Below are positions 11,271 through 22,084 of a stretch of 64,000 nt of DNA, in pieces. The notes under the pieces were generated by a model. The model had not been told where the DNA came from and did not search any database. It saw only the letters and a program-made list of their open reading frames with translations. Position 1 is the stretch's first letter; every line of letters starts with the position of its first letter. The stretch is from Triplophysa rosa (Eukaryota; Chordata; Actinopteri; Cypriniformes; Nemacheilidae). Where the stretch lies: NCBI RefSeq assembly GCF_024868665.1, contig NW_026634122.1, forward strand, positions 39,671 to 103,670. Direction: 5' to 3'. Position numbers and translations under genes: made by a program.

Positions 11271-11384
11271 TGGTTGCTTTAATTACAGGGAAAATTGAGT
11301 GTTAGAATAATTGTTTATTTCAATTAGTACTCCTGTTTTTACAAGCCCTTTAATAGTGTATAATTCGCACTGCATTCTTTCATC

Positions 11385-12070
11385 TCTGCAATATCTCCAG
11401 ACTTTGCCTTTCCTTGCCTAACACAATCATGCCCTCATCACTTCCCCTTATGACTACTGTTACCTCATTGGTATCAAAATGAATCTCTTCATCACCTCCA
11501 ATACATTCAAAACTCAGCAGCTCGGATTATCATCCGAATCAATTTAACAGATCATGTCACACTCCTACCCACACAGCTCCACTAGCTTTCTGTTCTTCAC
11601 CAGATCAACTACTACAAATTCTTTAGTCAACCTTCAAAGCCCTTCATTATTTAACTCCCTTTCACCTTTCACACCTACACCTCACCAAATATACTTTGTT
11701 CCTTCACGGCTGGAGTTTATCTATACCATAATTCAAATCCAGCACCATGGGGGTTAGAGCCTTCAGATGCTCTGCCCCACGTCTTAGGAATTCTCTCCCT
11801 CTACATATCCGTCAACTGGATTCTCTCTTTCAATTCAAATCAGGTTGGCATACCCTACATCACTTAATTGACTGTCAACTTTATTTTTCGAAATAAGTTT
11901 TAATTTTAAAGTTTTTATTTGTTTTACTTCTTGTTTTTACCTATTATTTCATTGTATTATTGATAAATTGTTAGACTTGTATTAATAGTTCAGTATTGAT
12001 ACTTCACTGTGGATCATGTGTTAATATAAATTATATTTGCTTCTTTTGGTTTATCATTACTTCCTGGAGA
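11385..12070 (+). mobile_element. LINE 3' fragment (L2/CR1-type RT C terminus) in the provirus
   Basis: The plus strand encodes, with several frameshifts, the C-terminal end of a LINE ORF2: near 11755 a GGVRAFRCSAPRLWNSLP-type motif, then HIRQLDSLFQFKS. The motif is the same as the ORF end at 54470-54751 (APKLWNSLPCTVREADTL), so this is a related but diverged LINE. An AT-rich 3' region follows. It sits where retroviral RT and RNase H should be. Limits are approximate, with no clear target duplication. Confidence 0.65.
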
Positions 12071-12074
12071 GTTC

Positions 12075-12600
12075 CTAACAATAAAGTTCCACACAAAATG
12101 TTAATGTAGTTCTTGTCAGCGGAATGAAAATTAATGAGTTTACTGTTGGCTCCCATTGGCTTTGTGCAGCTTTTTTCATCATCAGTTCTAGATCTGTTGT
12201 TTCCCAATTTTTCCCTACATATAAGGATATGCAGTATGTAGTACAGAATTTGCTACGCTGAAACATTTGTTTATAAATTCATTCGCAGTTATTTTATAGC
12301 CGTTCATTGTTTACCTAGTATGATTTGAATTTCTCAGGGGGTCCTCTATCATTGTACAGTGGAATTCTGATTTCGGTAACTGTGCTGAGTTTCAGTGAAT
12401 TTACCCCATTTATCAACTGCCTGCCTTACATCTTTCTCCATCTGTCCTATCCTGTACACGTTTGCTTTTCGCACAGTGTTCATCATTTGAGTTTCTTTCA
12501 TGTCTATGTCTATATATACTTCTGTAGAACGCCAAATTTGAAGACCCAATTTACACAATACATCTCTTTCTAACAGATTAATAGGAGTCTGATTTGATAT
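12075..12600 (-). pseudogene. Retroviral protease end and RT start remnant
   Basis: The minus-strand frame at 12349-12558, extended upstream through NLLERDVLCKLGLQIW, matches the C-terminal end of a retroviral aspartic protease (the LL-x-RD-x-LCKL block). The next frame (12075-12266, KNWETTDLELMMKKAAQSQW) is in the position of the protease-RT junction. Stops and frameshifts separate them. The order gag, protease, RT is correct on the minus strand. Confidence 0.6.
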
Positions 12601-13200
12601 AAGGAAAGGTTGGTCACATCTCGTTTATTTTTTTTATATATTTACACTGGGCTTTCCACATATCCTTGTTTTTTTTCTGTAATGGTTTTATTGGGCTTTG
12701 ACCTGGACCTCAAAAGTCTACTATCACCTCTCCCTTTCACCCTCAGGCGGCTGTTTCATGGACTGGTGGGGGCAGTCTTTTCTGTTCAGGCTGTCCAATA
12801 TCTCATTGTTCCCATCCATTTTCTTATTGAGCCTTGAATCACATGGTGCCAAAAACTTCACTCAGATGTGCCATGGAGTTTAAGTCTCTGTTTTAATGTC
12901 TCTGGGCGTGTATCTTTGGGTTTTCTCTTTCTCAAAGCTGTTCCCCCTTTTTTTCTTTTTGTGTCCTTAGGGTCCACTATGGCTTGAAATTCAACATGCA
13001 GTGCTTGCTTCACGTGCATCAAAATAGTCCCATTCATGTAATGAGAGTCCACATCTCTGTCAAGTTCCGATGTTAAAGTTTGCCCTTATTTTCTTAATAC
13101 CACCTTAATCCAATTCCCAGCCTCTCTGTGCATGTCAGGGAGGTGAGTGACCATTAGCCTCTCAAGGTCCGATGTGGCCCAGTACACACACGGTCTCTTT
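12601..13200 (-). pseudogene. Retroviral gag-like remnant
   Basis: The minus strand at 12858-13200 gives ERLMVTHLPDMHREAGNWI, then LDRDVDSHYMNGTILMHVK, then a lysine/arginine-rich run (KDTKRKKGGTALRKRKPKD). Capsid-like text followed by a basic region fits Gag in position, but homology is weak by eye. Stops break the frame. Nothing better supported is visible. Confidence 0.4.
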
Positions 13201-14596
13201 GTAATGTATCTTTACTTCAAAATAAAAGTTTCTCAGTCAGTGGTTTAAAATGATCTATATCCTGTGACACCTTCCTTCCTTCATCAAATGATGGCTCTTT
13301 TTCCCTTCCTCCCTCTCTGTCTCTCTGCCTTCTAGTGGTCTGCTTTTTTAAATTATTCATGTCTTATCCACAAACTTTTCTATCTCCTTAATTTTCCTGT
13401 TTAACTCTGGCCCTAATAACTTTTGCTTTTACTTTTATTTCCTATTCTATCCTTACTGTCTGCTTTTTGGTCTTACATGGCCCCATCTGTCTTTCATCTC
13501 TTAACTCCAGAGACTTTTACAATTCCTGTGAGTATTGGAAATTTGACCTTCAGAGGTCACATAAGGAGTGGGGTCTGCACACACACCCTCACTTTCCTTC
13601 TGTTTCTTCTTGGATTTTTTCTTGCCTGTTTAAGTAAAATTTGTCCTTCTTTCTTAAACAATGATAACACTTCTTGTTCTTCTTGTTCTATTTTTTATCT
13701 GTTTTCTGTTTTATTTTTATGGTTTTTACCCATATCTTAAATTTTGTGATTTTTTGACACAAAGCCACATCAACGGAACCTTATTTTGGCCAGTTCGTGA
13801 TCATGTTTTTGTTCTCTTCTGCCATTTTTTAGAGAGCTTCTTTACACAAGGGATATTTTAATCCCAATATTTCAACAAGCGTGGCTGCCATGACTTTTTA
13901 TTACAAAAAACCTTAGCTTTTTAAATAGTTATTGCTTTTATTATTATTTTCTCTATCTCGTTTTCACCACAATCACTTTATAGTTTATTCTCTTATTTTC
14001 CCAGCTCTTACAATCTCCCAAATAGTCAATTCACCACAGATTCTCCAATTGTTCTTGAAAGGAGATTTACTTTCGAGCACTTTTATATCCAAAATTGTCA
14101 ACTAACAATATTAACCACTTGACACTTTTCCTTTTTTGGTTAAGCTTTCTCATTTGGTTCAAAATCATCCTTTTACCAATCATTTAGTTTCATTATACAA
14201 TTTTAAAAGTGGATTTATTCTCCACCATAGTAACTTACTTTTCAGCTTCAATTACCTATAAACATAATATTTTTAACAGGTTTCTTCATTTAATACTCTG
14301 CATTCATACCTGTCCCTTACACCTATATCCGTGTTCCTTAATTTTTAGGGCTTATATTTATACTTTATCTCTTTATTTATAGAGATTTATGCTTTCATCC
14401 TGTGTCTCTTTATTCATAGGATTTATATGTTTATACTTTATCTTTGTCCCTTTATACAGGGATTATATGTATATATTTATTTACAGGATTTATTTATTCT
14501 TCTCATGTGTACTAACAATTACACTCCAGAGCTTATGGCCACAGTTACACTTCAGTCATGCTCATACAGATCTCATCAAATACAATTTAAACACAC
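13201..14596. other. Degenerate proviral interior (gag/leader), no open gene
   Basis: T- and C-rich on the plus strand, with many stops on both strands. Expected to be the decayed gag N terminus and leader of the minus-strand provirus from its position alone. Confidence 0.4.
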
Positions 14597-15115
14597 ACCA
14601 TCAAGTTTGCACTCTGTCTTTATAAATTCACATTTGAATAAATAAAAGGCAACCCTTGAACAATCACACTATCAACTTTGCACTCTATCTTCGTTTTCAC
14701 TCTGGAATCAACGAAAGGCAACACTTGAACACACACACCAACAAGTTTGCACTCTATCTTCGTTTTCACCCTGGAATCAACGAAAGGCAACACTTGAACA
14801 CACACACCAACAAGTTTGCACTCTATCTTCGTTTTCACTCTGGAATCAAAGAAAGGCAACACTTCAACACACACACCAACAAGTTTGCACTCTATCTTCG
14901 TTTTCACTCTGGAATCAACGAAAGGCAACACTTGAACACACACACCAACAAGTTTGCACTCTATCTTTGTTTTCACTCTGGAATCAATGAAAGGCAACAC
15001 TTGAACACACACACCAGTACCCATGAATTCACTTCCCCCAACATCATGAGTAACCTACAAGTTTGCACTCTGTCTTCATTGATTCACCTAGAAAAAATGA
15101 AAGGCAACCCTTGCA
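14597..15115. repeat. 69-bp tandem repeat (23-codon units) in the proviral leader
   Basis: AGTTTGCACTCTATCTTCG recurs at 14741, 14810, 14879 and 14948 with an exact 69-bp spacing, and diverged units occur at about 14601, 14667 and 15059. Because 69 is a multiple of three, the array stays open in two frames: plus strand 14656-15132 (158 codons, unit HLNTHTNKFALYLRFHSGINE-like) and minus strand 14620-15024 (134 codons, unit VDSRVKTKIECKLVGVC-like). There is no start context or homology that would make it a real protein. Confidence 0.9.
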
Positions 15116-15711
15116 GGACTTTTGACCTATAGGACTCATTAGCGCTTTTATTTCAATACTATTATAATCTAATATAAATTCTACACCTACATAAGTATTA
15201 AAATCTGCATTCACTGTTCTCATCAAAACCGACTCAACAGAAAACACATTAAGTAATGCATTCATACCTTTCTGCGCTCTCACTCCACATTTTCAAAAAC
15301 AATTATTACCATACAAGACTGACACAAACATAAAACAAAATTTACAAACACTAGTACTAGCATTTTCACCTGCACAGGACTTTGTTTTCTATCAATAACT
15401 ATATGGTGTAGATTAATAAACCATCTGTATCATCACTATCCAACTCAACACCTTCTTAGTAATAAAACAGATTAGTGCATGCACTTGTTTCCTTTGGAAG
15501 TGGAACCCTGTAATTCTTATTAATCTTTTTATTCTTAAATTTGGAAGAGCACTGTGAGAATCCTTACCACCACAAGCTTCTCTTTGATGAAAAATACAAA
15601 CTTAGTAAATAAGCAAAAATGCTTACCTCATGTTTTAGGTGGCCACCCGTTTGTATTTCTCATATATTCTGCTTGCCGTGGTCTCTCACTTTTGTGCTCT
15701 TATCCAATCTC

Positions 15712-15727
15712 ATCCTCGTCGCCATTA
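15712..15727 (-). promoter_or_regulatory. Candidate primer binding site of the retrovirus
   Basis: On the minus strand, just inside the 5' LTR, the sequence is TAATGGCGACGAGGATGAG. A TGG start within three bases of the LTR end is where the tRNA primer pairs. I cannot assign the tRNA without a database. Confidence 0.6.
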
Positions 15728-16138
15728 TGTTGTGATTATTTTTGCTGTGAAGAATCACTCTCAAAGCTGTGAGTTCCATTGCCAAAGGAAGACTTTAATA
15801 TCAAAGATACAAAGCCGATTTGCCTGCAGAATAACTGCTCAACTCTGGTTGGGGGAAAACCTTTATATTGTCCTTACGCCCATGCACACACACCTAAGTT
15901 ATCGGGGGTTACCATTATAATTTGAAACAGATGTCTGACGTCAGCATTCCTAGCTGGTGAGGGGGGTTAATTACAAGGACTCTGCTATTTACGACTAGGG
16001 ATGAACTAACACAGGACTCTGGTATTTACGACTAGAGATGAACTAACAATGACCAGAGCTTATGTAGAGATACATTTCTAATAGTAAAACAATGGGTAAA
16101 TGATTCCGTTATACTTTGGTCAAATAAAATCTTCAACA
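15728..16138 (-). repeat. Retroviral 5' LTR (element orientation)
   Basis: Direct repeat of 7448-7857. It is followed on the plus strand by the AGAG target duplication and then by the rest of the DIRS element. Substitutions relative to its partner are scattered, without large indels. Confidence 0.9.
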
Positions 16139-16142
16139 AGAG

Positions 16143-16380
16143 ATCCACCAAGTTTGCCCCGCTTGCTGCACGAGAATCGAATATGCTCACTGAGGAAAGG
16201 TAGCGTGTGAAGGTGCCTTCATGCATTAGGTGAGGGGGCATAGGGCATGCGCTCCTGTCTGTCTAGACAGACTTGGTGCAATTGGATGCTTCTACAGAGG
16301 TCGGGTACGGATGCCCTTCCCATAGGTGGGTCTCTCCACTCAATGTTTCAGAGAACCGGGGTTACGACAGTAACCTATCG
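16143..16380. mobile_element. DIRS element terminal segment
   Basis: This is the continuation of the DIRS end after the retroviral insertion. It contains a GTCTGTCTAGACAGAC palindrome near 16258 and finishes with the right inverted-repeat arm (16332-16380), complementary to 7401-7447. The DIRS element appears to end at about 16380. Confidence 0.7.
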
Positions 16381-16559
16381 TTTTATTTAGCCAATTTTTT
16401 CACTATTGCATAAATTAGATGATGCCATGTGGCTGACAGGCATGACTATGTTGAGCCGGCATCGTGATTCCAACAAATGTTTCATTTTCGTCATGTGACT
16501 CTCACTGCTCTGTGCTCCAAATCACGTTGTAAACAAATATGAACAAGGCTAAGGGGCAT
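16381..16559. other. Unassigned spacer
   Basis: Short non-coding stretch between the DIRS end and the minisatellite. No feature seen. Confidence 0.4.
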
Positions 16560-17010
16560 ATAAGCTCGCGCTGTACAGACAGGCCTGACTTTGTAACTGT
16601 GAAGCTCGCGTTGTATAAAAAGGGATGCACAGTTTACGCAGACTTGCCTGACTTTATAACTATATAAAGAAGACACTTCTGCACAGCCTGTGTTGTATAA
16701 AGAAGACTTGTGTCTGTGCAGCCCACATTCTAAAAGAAGACGCAAGCCTGCACAGCCTGTGTTGTATGAAGAAGACTCGCGTCGGCGCAGCCCGCGTTCT
16801 ATAAAGAAGACTCGCGTCGGCGCAGCCCGCGTTCTATAAAGAAGACTCGCGTCGGCGCAGCCCGCGTTCTATAAAGAAGACTCGCGTCGGCGCAGCCCGC
16901 GTTCTATAAAGAAGACTCGCGTCGGCGCAGCCCCTGTTGTAAAAAGACTTGCGTGACTGCGCAGCCCGCGTTGTTTAAAGCATACGCGTGACTGCGCAGC
17001 CCGCAATGTA
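16560..17010. repeat. 35-bp minisatellite
   Basis: ATAAAGAAGACTCGCGTCGG begins at 16801, 16836, 16871 and 16906, an exact 35-bp period, with the rest of the unit CGCAGCCCGCGTTCT. More diverged units extend from about 16560 to 17010. The core copies are identical, so expansion or homogenisation was recent. It is GC-rich against an AT-rich background. Confidence 0.9.
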
Positions 17011-18420
17011 TAAAGCCGGGCTATTCAATTGGCGGCCTACGGGCCGAACCCGGCCCTCAATGTAATTTGTTCCGGCCCTTCAAGTAGCACAGTGTGAAAA
17101 ATAATCTCTAAATTTAGTTCAGTCGGGAACGGACTGACGCGCGTCTGTTCCATTCAGCACGAGCTGCAGCAGCACAGAGCAGGAGTCACGTGACGTTAGG
17201 CGAGAGGCGCGACTCGCAAGCAGCCTCTCCTGTGAGATGCGTTAAACAGGACGATGACGGACTTACTTTTATTAGTTTCATTTCTGACATTTTGCTAGCA
17301 CAAATAGGACCACCACTTCAAAAATACAGAGGCAAGGGCAGAGAATAAGCGCGTCGGAGAACAGTGTCTCTGTAGGTTAATATTGTTTCACTGAATTTCT
17401 CTTTTTTTGTTGTGCAGTTTAAAATACAACATCAGCACGTTTAAATGTAGAAAAAAACTTTGGATGTCTTATGGGGCAAAAATACAACATACGGGCTCCC
17501 ATAGTTAACTTAGGACCCTATGATTGAATCGCGGAATCCAGGCATATGTTGCTGTATAACGCGGAATGGCACAGAATATGGCAAATGTATTATTTCAAAA
17601 AGTAGCACCGAACAACTAACACAATTCAAATTGTGCATGAGTACACAATAATGTAAGAAGCCCTTTCGTTTTGCTTTAAACTCTATAAACAATAAAATAT
17701 ATCGTTTTTCTTACAGTATAATATATAAATATGGTCTTGACATGCACCTTTTCTGTTGGTTCAAAGGAATTCAGAGTAATTTGGCCTGGTGTATTCAGAG
17801 TACAACAGTCTTAACAACAATCAATACTTCTCTGCCTCTTTTTAAATATCAGAACCAAATCTGCTGTCATCTGCATTTAAATGCATAGACAGGCATTTTA
17901 GGACTATTTGAACACATTTACACATATTTATATTTAATATTACACATTTAAAATTATTCTGTGGAATTCTGCAGGTTTTGCCCAAAATTTAAGTTGGAAA
18001 AAACAAAAAAAGTCTGCAGATTCCGTTATTCCGTTCATGTTATGTGGCTCTTAAAAAAATATTTTTTTCCCCCTATAGGAGCCAATTGCTCATTAACTGA
18101 TTTTTTGTCTGGAGCCCTGTCCATGTAGTGCACTATGCGTCATTAACCATGTTGGACATAAAAAAATGTGTTATGAAGTGGCTGATATGAGGTGCCACTT
18201 CAGCAGCTCCGCTAGTGAAGGGGTGGGACTCTTCGGATTCTTAAGCGCATTTGATTGGACAAGTACTTTGACGAGAGGCTGCAGTGTAGCGCGATGTCAT
18301 GGAATTTCTAGATTTTTTTTTGAGTGCACATGCCAGACTATCAGATTTGAACGGTTATATCTTCTAAATGCGAATTTTGTCAATGCTTAGGAGCATATCA
18401 GTTTATCACTGAGCTTTCCT
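17011..18420. other. hAT-type left-end fragment and unassigned DNA
   Basis: CCGGGCTATTCAATTGGCGG at 17018 looks like a one-sided hAT terminus (GGCCC-rich, 'gcggcccgcggg' style). I cannot find its partner end, so the rest is left unassigned. The open frame at 18166-18390 (74 codons) has no recognisable domain. Confidence 0.4.
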
Positions 18421-18567
18421 GAGGCTCAGTGGTTAGAGTATGGCACTAGTAATGCCAAGGTCATGGGTTCGATCACAGGGGATTGCACATAGTCAGAAAC
18501 AAAAATGTATAATACAATGCAATGTACGTTGCTTTGGATAAAAGCATCTGCCAAATGTAAATGTATT
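18421..18567 (+). mobile_element. tRNA-derived SINE
   Basis: The head carries RNA polymerase III-like boxes: A box GCTCAGTGGTTAGAGTATGG and B box GGGTTCGATCAC, with tRNA spacing. The tail GCTTTGGATAAAAGCATCTG, followed by CCAAATGTAAATG, is a common fish SINE/LINE-shared 3' end. It is short and non-coding. Confidence 0.8.
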
Positions 18568-18690
18568 AAAGTCCTTAAGGCTAACTTATTTTTATTAAAA
18601 CTTTAATTTTGATTTCAGTGGGGCATTAAGAATTTCAAGTGTGAAAACTTTATTTTTGCATTATCATCTATACTAAACTTTGTCGCTTAG

Positions 18691-18919
18691 GGCTTCTTCT
18701 GTCAAACCGAGGATGATTTTGATGACTGGTGTGCACAGATTCGTAAGGTCATTACTTGTTTTGTTTGATTTTAATTAGCCTTTGTTCTTAGTTGTACTCC
18801 TATTTACTGTCCTTTTTTGCCTATGCAGGTTTCAAACTGTAGATGTCTTCCTATGTTTGAATTAGTGGACAGTCAGCCATCTCATCTAATCACTACTGAT
18901 GTACTAAATCTCACTCCAG
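18691..18919 (+). pseudogene. Two candidate exons of an unidentified plus-strand gene
   Basis: Exon a (18691-18747) follows TTTGTCGCTTAG and translates to GFFCQTEDDFDDWCAQIRK, which resembles the last helix of a PH domain (conserved Trp). Exon b (18829-18919) follows a pyrimidine-rich acceptor CCTTTTTTGCCTATGCAG, translates to VSNCRCLPMFELVDSQPSHL and on to TTDVLNLTPG, and ends at CCAG|GTAATC. Joined, they stay in frame. The donor of exon a (AAG|GTCATT) is weak. I do not recognise the protein. Whether the gene is live or dead depends on the downstream exons, which look damaged. Confidence 0.4.
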
Positions 18920-19536
18920 GTAATCATGAATATTATATGTTGCATCCATTGTACGCAGATTCAAATATATATGGTATACGGTAGGGATGGGCATTTTTCA
19001 ATAAAATCATATTCGAATATTTGAGCTCATTTAAAACGAATATTGGAATATTTGTTTATTTAAATCAAGTTAAAGGTACAGTTCGTAACAATTTTGCAGT
19101 AAAATATCCAAAAACCACTAAGCCAGTGTTATATATTTTGTTCAGCTGAGTACTTATCTCAAATGTTTCAAACTACTTTTAAATCGTAAGAAAATCGGCA
19201 TTCTAAACAGTGATACGGGGCCGTGCAGCCGCCTGTCAATGGCGTCATATCCGCGTTACCCTTTGTTACCGCATTTACTGATGTAGAAACCGCATGACAA
19301 CAATGATTGATTTGAACACTTGAAACTGTGCAGTGTTATCACACCATCGAATTGGACATATTTACTAATTCTAATGATCAGATCACCACCGCATACACCG
19401 TTGTTCTCTCTGTCGTTTCATTGTAAGTGTCTGTCTTATTTAGCTCTGCATTGTATCAATAAATAAAATCAACAAAGGTAACAGGAACGATGGTACATTT
19501 AAAATGGAAAAAAAAACATCGGTGCGAACTTCAATT

Positions 19537-20623
19537 TAGGGCTGAAGCTATCGATTTATTTTAGTAATCGAGTATTCTACTGATTTTCCATCGATTAATC
19601 GGGTATTCTTTTTAGTACTAAAGTACTTTTTCTTTATTAAAGAGCAACTCTAAATATACAAGAGAAAATAAGACAGGTCTCTTAAAATGAACAGCTAATT
19701 TGTTTCCTTTTTAGAAAAATTAACATATTTATTGCTGAAATTGCATACATTAATATCTGTGAAAACTAAACCCATTTAGTACATTCCATTGCCATATTAC
19801 ATTCAAAATGCAATACAGGCCTAATACAAATGTATAAATAAGAAACATGAATAAAAATAGAAAGAATAATTTCAAAGGTAAACAACTAACTTCAGCTTAT
19901 GCATGATTCATTTAGTTTATCTAAATTAGTTTTAGTTTCTTTTTTTACTATTAAATAGTAATATATTTGTCCACATAAAAATACTGAGTTAACCAGACTT
20001 TTATTTTGGCAGGTCATCAGAAGACGCTTATTTTTTAGTGTGTTAGCTTCACTCAGTAAAATGTTCTGAAATAAACTCTCAGAGCAACTCTGGAGATGAA
20101 GTTCATGTGTTCATGTCCTCATAAAGCGCAGACGCAGACAAATTCATGAGCACCACGCATATGTAGCACGTTAAACTGTGCAGTTCATTCACTCAGACAC
20201 GCAGAACAGCAAGATGGCATGTGTAAATAACAGGATTTGGCATCCACTAGTCCGAATCTAGTTTTATGGACTCAATGCAGCCGGAAAACAAGTTTCACTC
20301 GCAAAATAGACTAAAACTAAGTAAAATGGCAGTTCACCATTTCAGTAAGCTATCGCTTATTTATCAGCATGAGAAATACGTGTGAGCGCGTGAACAGACT
20401 AAAATGCGTGTTTCTCACGTTGAATGTGTGAGACTTGAGAGCCCTGTAACATGAATAGAGTTTCGCGGGCTGTGTGTTAGTAATAACGGTCCGTGGGGAA
20501 ACGCAGCGCTCCGTGTGTACTGTAGTTAAATGGATTAAACGAGGCTTCGAGGCAATTCAAATTGCCTCGATGATTTTTTGTATTCGAATTACTCGAGTTA
20601 CTCGAGGAATCGTTTCAGCCCTA
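19537..20623. mobile_element. Non-autonomous hAT element nested in the outer hAT
   Basis: The ends TAGGGCTGAAGCTATCGATT and AATCGTTTCAGCCCTA are inverted repeats. The target duplication CTTCAATT (19529-19536 and 20624-20631) is perfect. It is 1087 bp long and rich in TCGA/TTCGAAT motifs near its ends, with no coding capacity. It is younger than the outer element it interrupts. Confidence 0.9.
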
Positions 20624-20857
20624 CTTCAATTAGAAATCTATTTACATATGCTATAACGCAATGGCCACATTTTAAGTTCTTAGAAGAAAATAGAGGCTTT
20701 TAGGTATGGAAAAAGGTACCAATCTTATGCTAAGGCCAAATTCAACATTGGCAGTCAAATGTACATTTTCATGTTTGTATTAGCATTAGTTGATGTATTT
20801 TTTATTAACGAACATGAATTTACAAAGAACAACCTCTCATTATGGTAATAAATAAAA

Positions 20858-21215
20858 ATATAGCTGCAAGCAGCGACACGGGGCCAAGCCCACAAAATGC
20901 AGCAACGACAGAGGACAGCCTTACCAGCACAGAGCAAAGAGAGCAAAAAGGCAGAAAGAGAACATGCGTGAAAAACGGATAGGTTTAAAGAATATCCGAA
21001 AATGAAATCACAACGCACACTTCATATATACAAGCAAAAGATGTACCTCTCGGGATTCGAACCCCGCGACCTTGTGTCGAGGGGTGAGTTTCATTAGGTT
21101 GAGACACTCTGTTGACTTAGAGCACCGTGCCTGCCGAGGAGAGCTTTCAGAGCTTCAGTGTTCGACATAGGCCAATACCCGAAGGGGCTGAGATGACACT
21201 ATATTATAAAGTCAT
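20858..21215. repeat. GCTGCAAGCAGC-family fragment with tRNA-like segment
   Basis: It starts with AAATATAGCTGCAAGCAGC, the same opening seen at 49690 and, inverted, near 42430 and 45465. At 21040-21110 the minus strand reads GGTCGCGGGGTTCGAATCCCG, a strong tRNA B-box/T-arm look, with weaker upstream pairing. I treat it as a repeat carrying a tRNA-like stretch rather than a functional tRNA. Confidence 0.55.
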
Positions 21216-21858
21216 TACAGATGAAGCGAAAAGGCATTCTAATAGTGTCTTGTATAATTGTGAAAATGACCTATTTAGATAGCATTTTTAATTTTCGAAT
21301 AATTATTGCAGATTGAATTTTCAAATATACATGCATACCCCTAATATACGGTACACATTAAGAGAATTAGAAGCACAAATAAATAAAAATGTTGTTGTGC
21401 AAGTTATTAGCTAATCAAGCATTATAAGTGGCTTTATACAATTCAAATGAAATCCTGTGAGAGGCCATTCAAGACATAGTTCAAACTTTATTCACGCACA
21501 CTATCAATCTCTCTCTCATACACTCAGGCCCGGCTCCAGAGATGAGATGAAAGGTGGGCCAAGTGATTTTCCAGGTGGGCGGAGGGGGAGTAACTATATA
21601 TATATATTTTCCCCAAACTATTTACTATAAACGAACTGTTTACAAAATAACTATTTAGCTTTTTGAATTATTCTTACGTCTAGTATTAATATTGTATAAC
21701 ATTTTTATTTTTACCTTCTTATGCATGTATTTACATATTTTTTACATTTACATTTATTTTACATGTTACAATTTAGTAACTTTAGATTTGATGAAAAAAT
21801 AAAAAGAGCTATTCATATCACTATAATATTCTCAGCATTAACTTTCTGCTCATTTTAG

Positions 21859-21996
21859 AGAATTCTGTCTGTGCAGAAACTACATGAAAAACATATGATG
21901 AAATATGAGAAAGAGACAATGTCACAGGCACAGTCAACTTTGAAGAGGTATTTCTCAAAAAACTGCCCCAAAAATAAAACATATATTCAGCCATTT
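21859..21996 (+). pseudogene. Candidate coiled-coil exon of the same unidentified gene
   Basis: After TGCTCATTTTAG the plus strand reads RILSVQKLHEKHMMKYEKE, then TMSQAQSTLKR, a charged helical or coiled-coil segment, with a possible donor AAGAG|GTATTT at 21948. Beyond it, open reading continues to a stop near 22012 and then, in another frame, gives HLSKEQRKNWLQ until a MITE at 22085. That pattern suggests decay. The only other splice option would make a 43-bp intron, which is too short. Confidence 0.3.
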
Positions 21997-22084
21997 CTGT
22001 GAGTCTCTGTCCAAAGATCATACGAGCTGAGCTTGGGAAAAAATACCACATTTGTCTAAGGAGCAACGGAAAAACTGGTTACAA

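Larger units (their letters stand above)
7448..16138 (-). mobile_element. Endogenous retrovirus (provirus), degenerate, minus strand
   Basis: Two direct LTRs of about 410 bp (7448-7857 and 15728-16138) begin TG and end CA, and the whole is flanked by a 4-bp AGAG duplication (7444-7447, 16139-16142). A purine tract beside the 7448-7857 LTR and a TGG-starting primer-site candidate beside the other LTR set the orientation to minus. Remnants in order on the minus strand are gag-like, protease/RT start, integrase C terminus and Env transmembrane. RT core, RNase H and most of integrase are absent. The LTRs differ at roughly two dozen positions by eye, so the insertion is old. Later insertions sit at 8534-9823, 9881-10442 and 11385-12070. 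Confidence 0.9.
18982..21343. mobile_element. Non-autonomous hAT element (outer)
   Basis: It begins TAGGGATGGGCATTTTTC and ends ATGCATACCCCTA. It is flanked by GTATACGG (18974-18981) and ATATACGG (21344-21351), an 8-bp duplication with one mismatch. Subterminal TCGAATA/TATTCGAA motifs recur at both ends. There is no transposase frame. It contains a second hAT element (19537-20623) and a GCTGCAAGCAGC-family fragment. Confidence 0.75.

Noticed and set aside
11554..11757. Serine-rich plus-strand protein
   Set aside because: Frame-shifted part of a decayed LINE ORF2; the meaningful frame is broken.
14597..15115. CRISPR-like regular repeat
   Set aside because: Units are contiguous 69-bp tandem copies with no unique spacers, in a vertebrate genome; it is a minisatellite.
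21040..21110. Functional tRNA gene on the minus strand
   Set aside because: Good T arm only; no acceptor stem or convincing A box, and it lies within a repeat.
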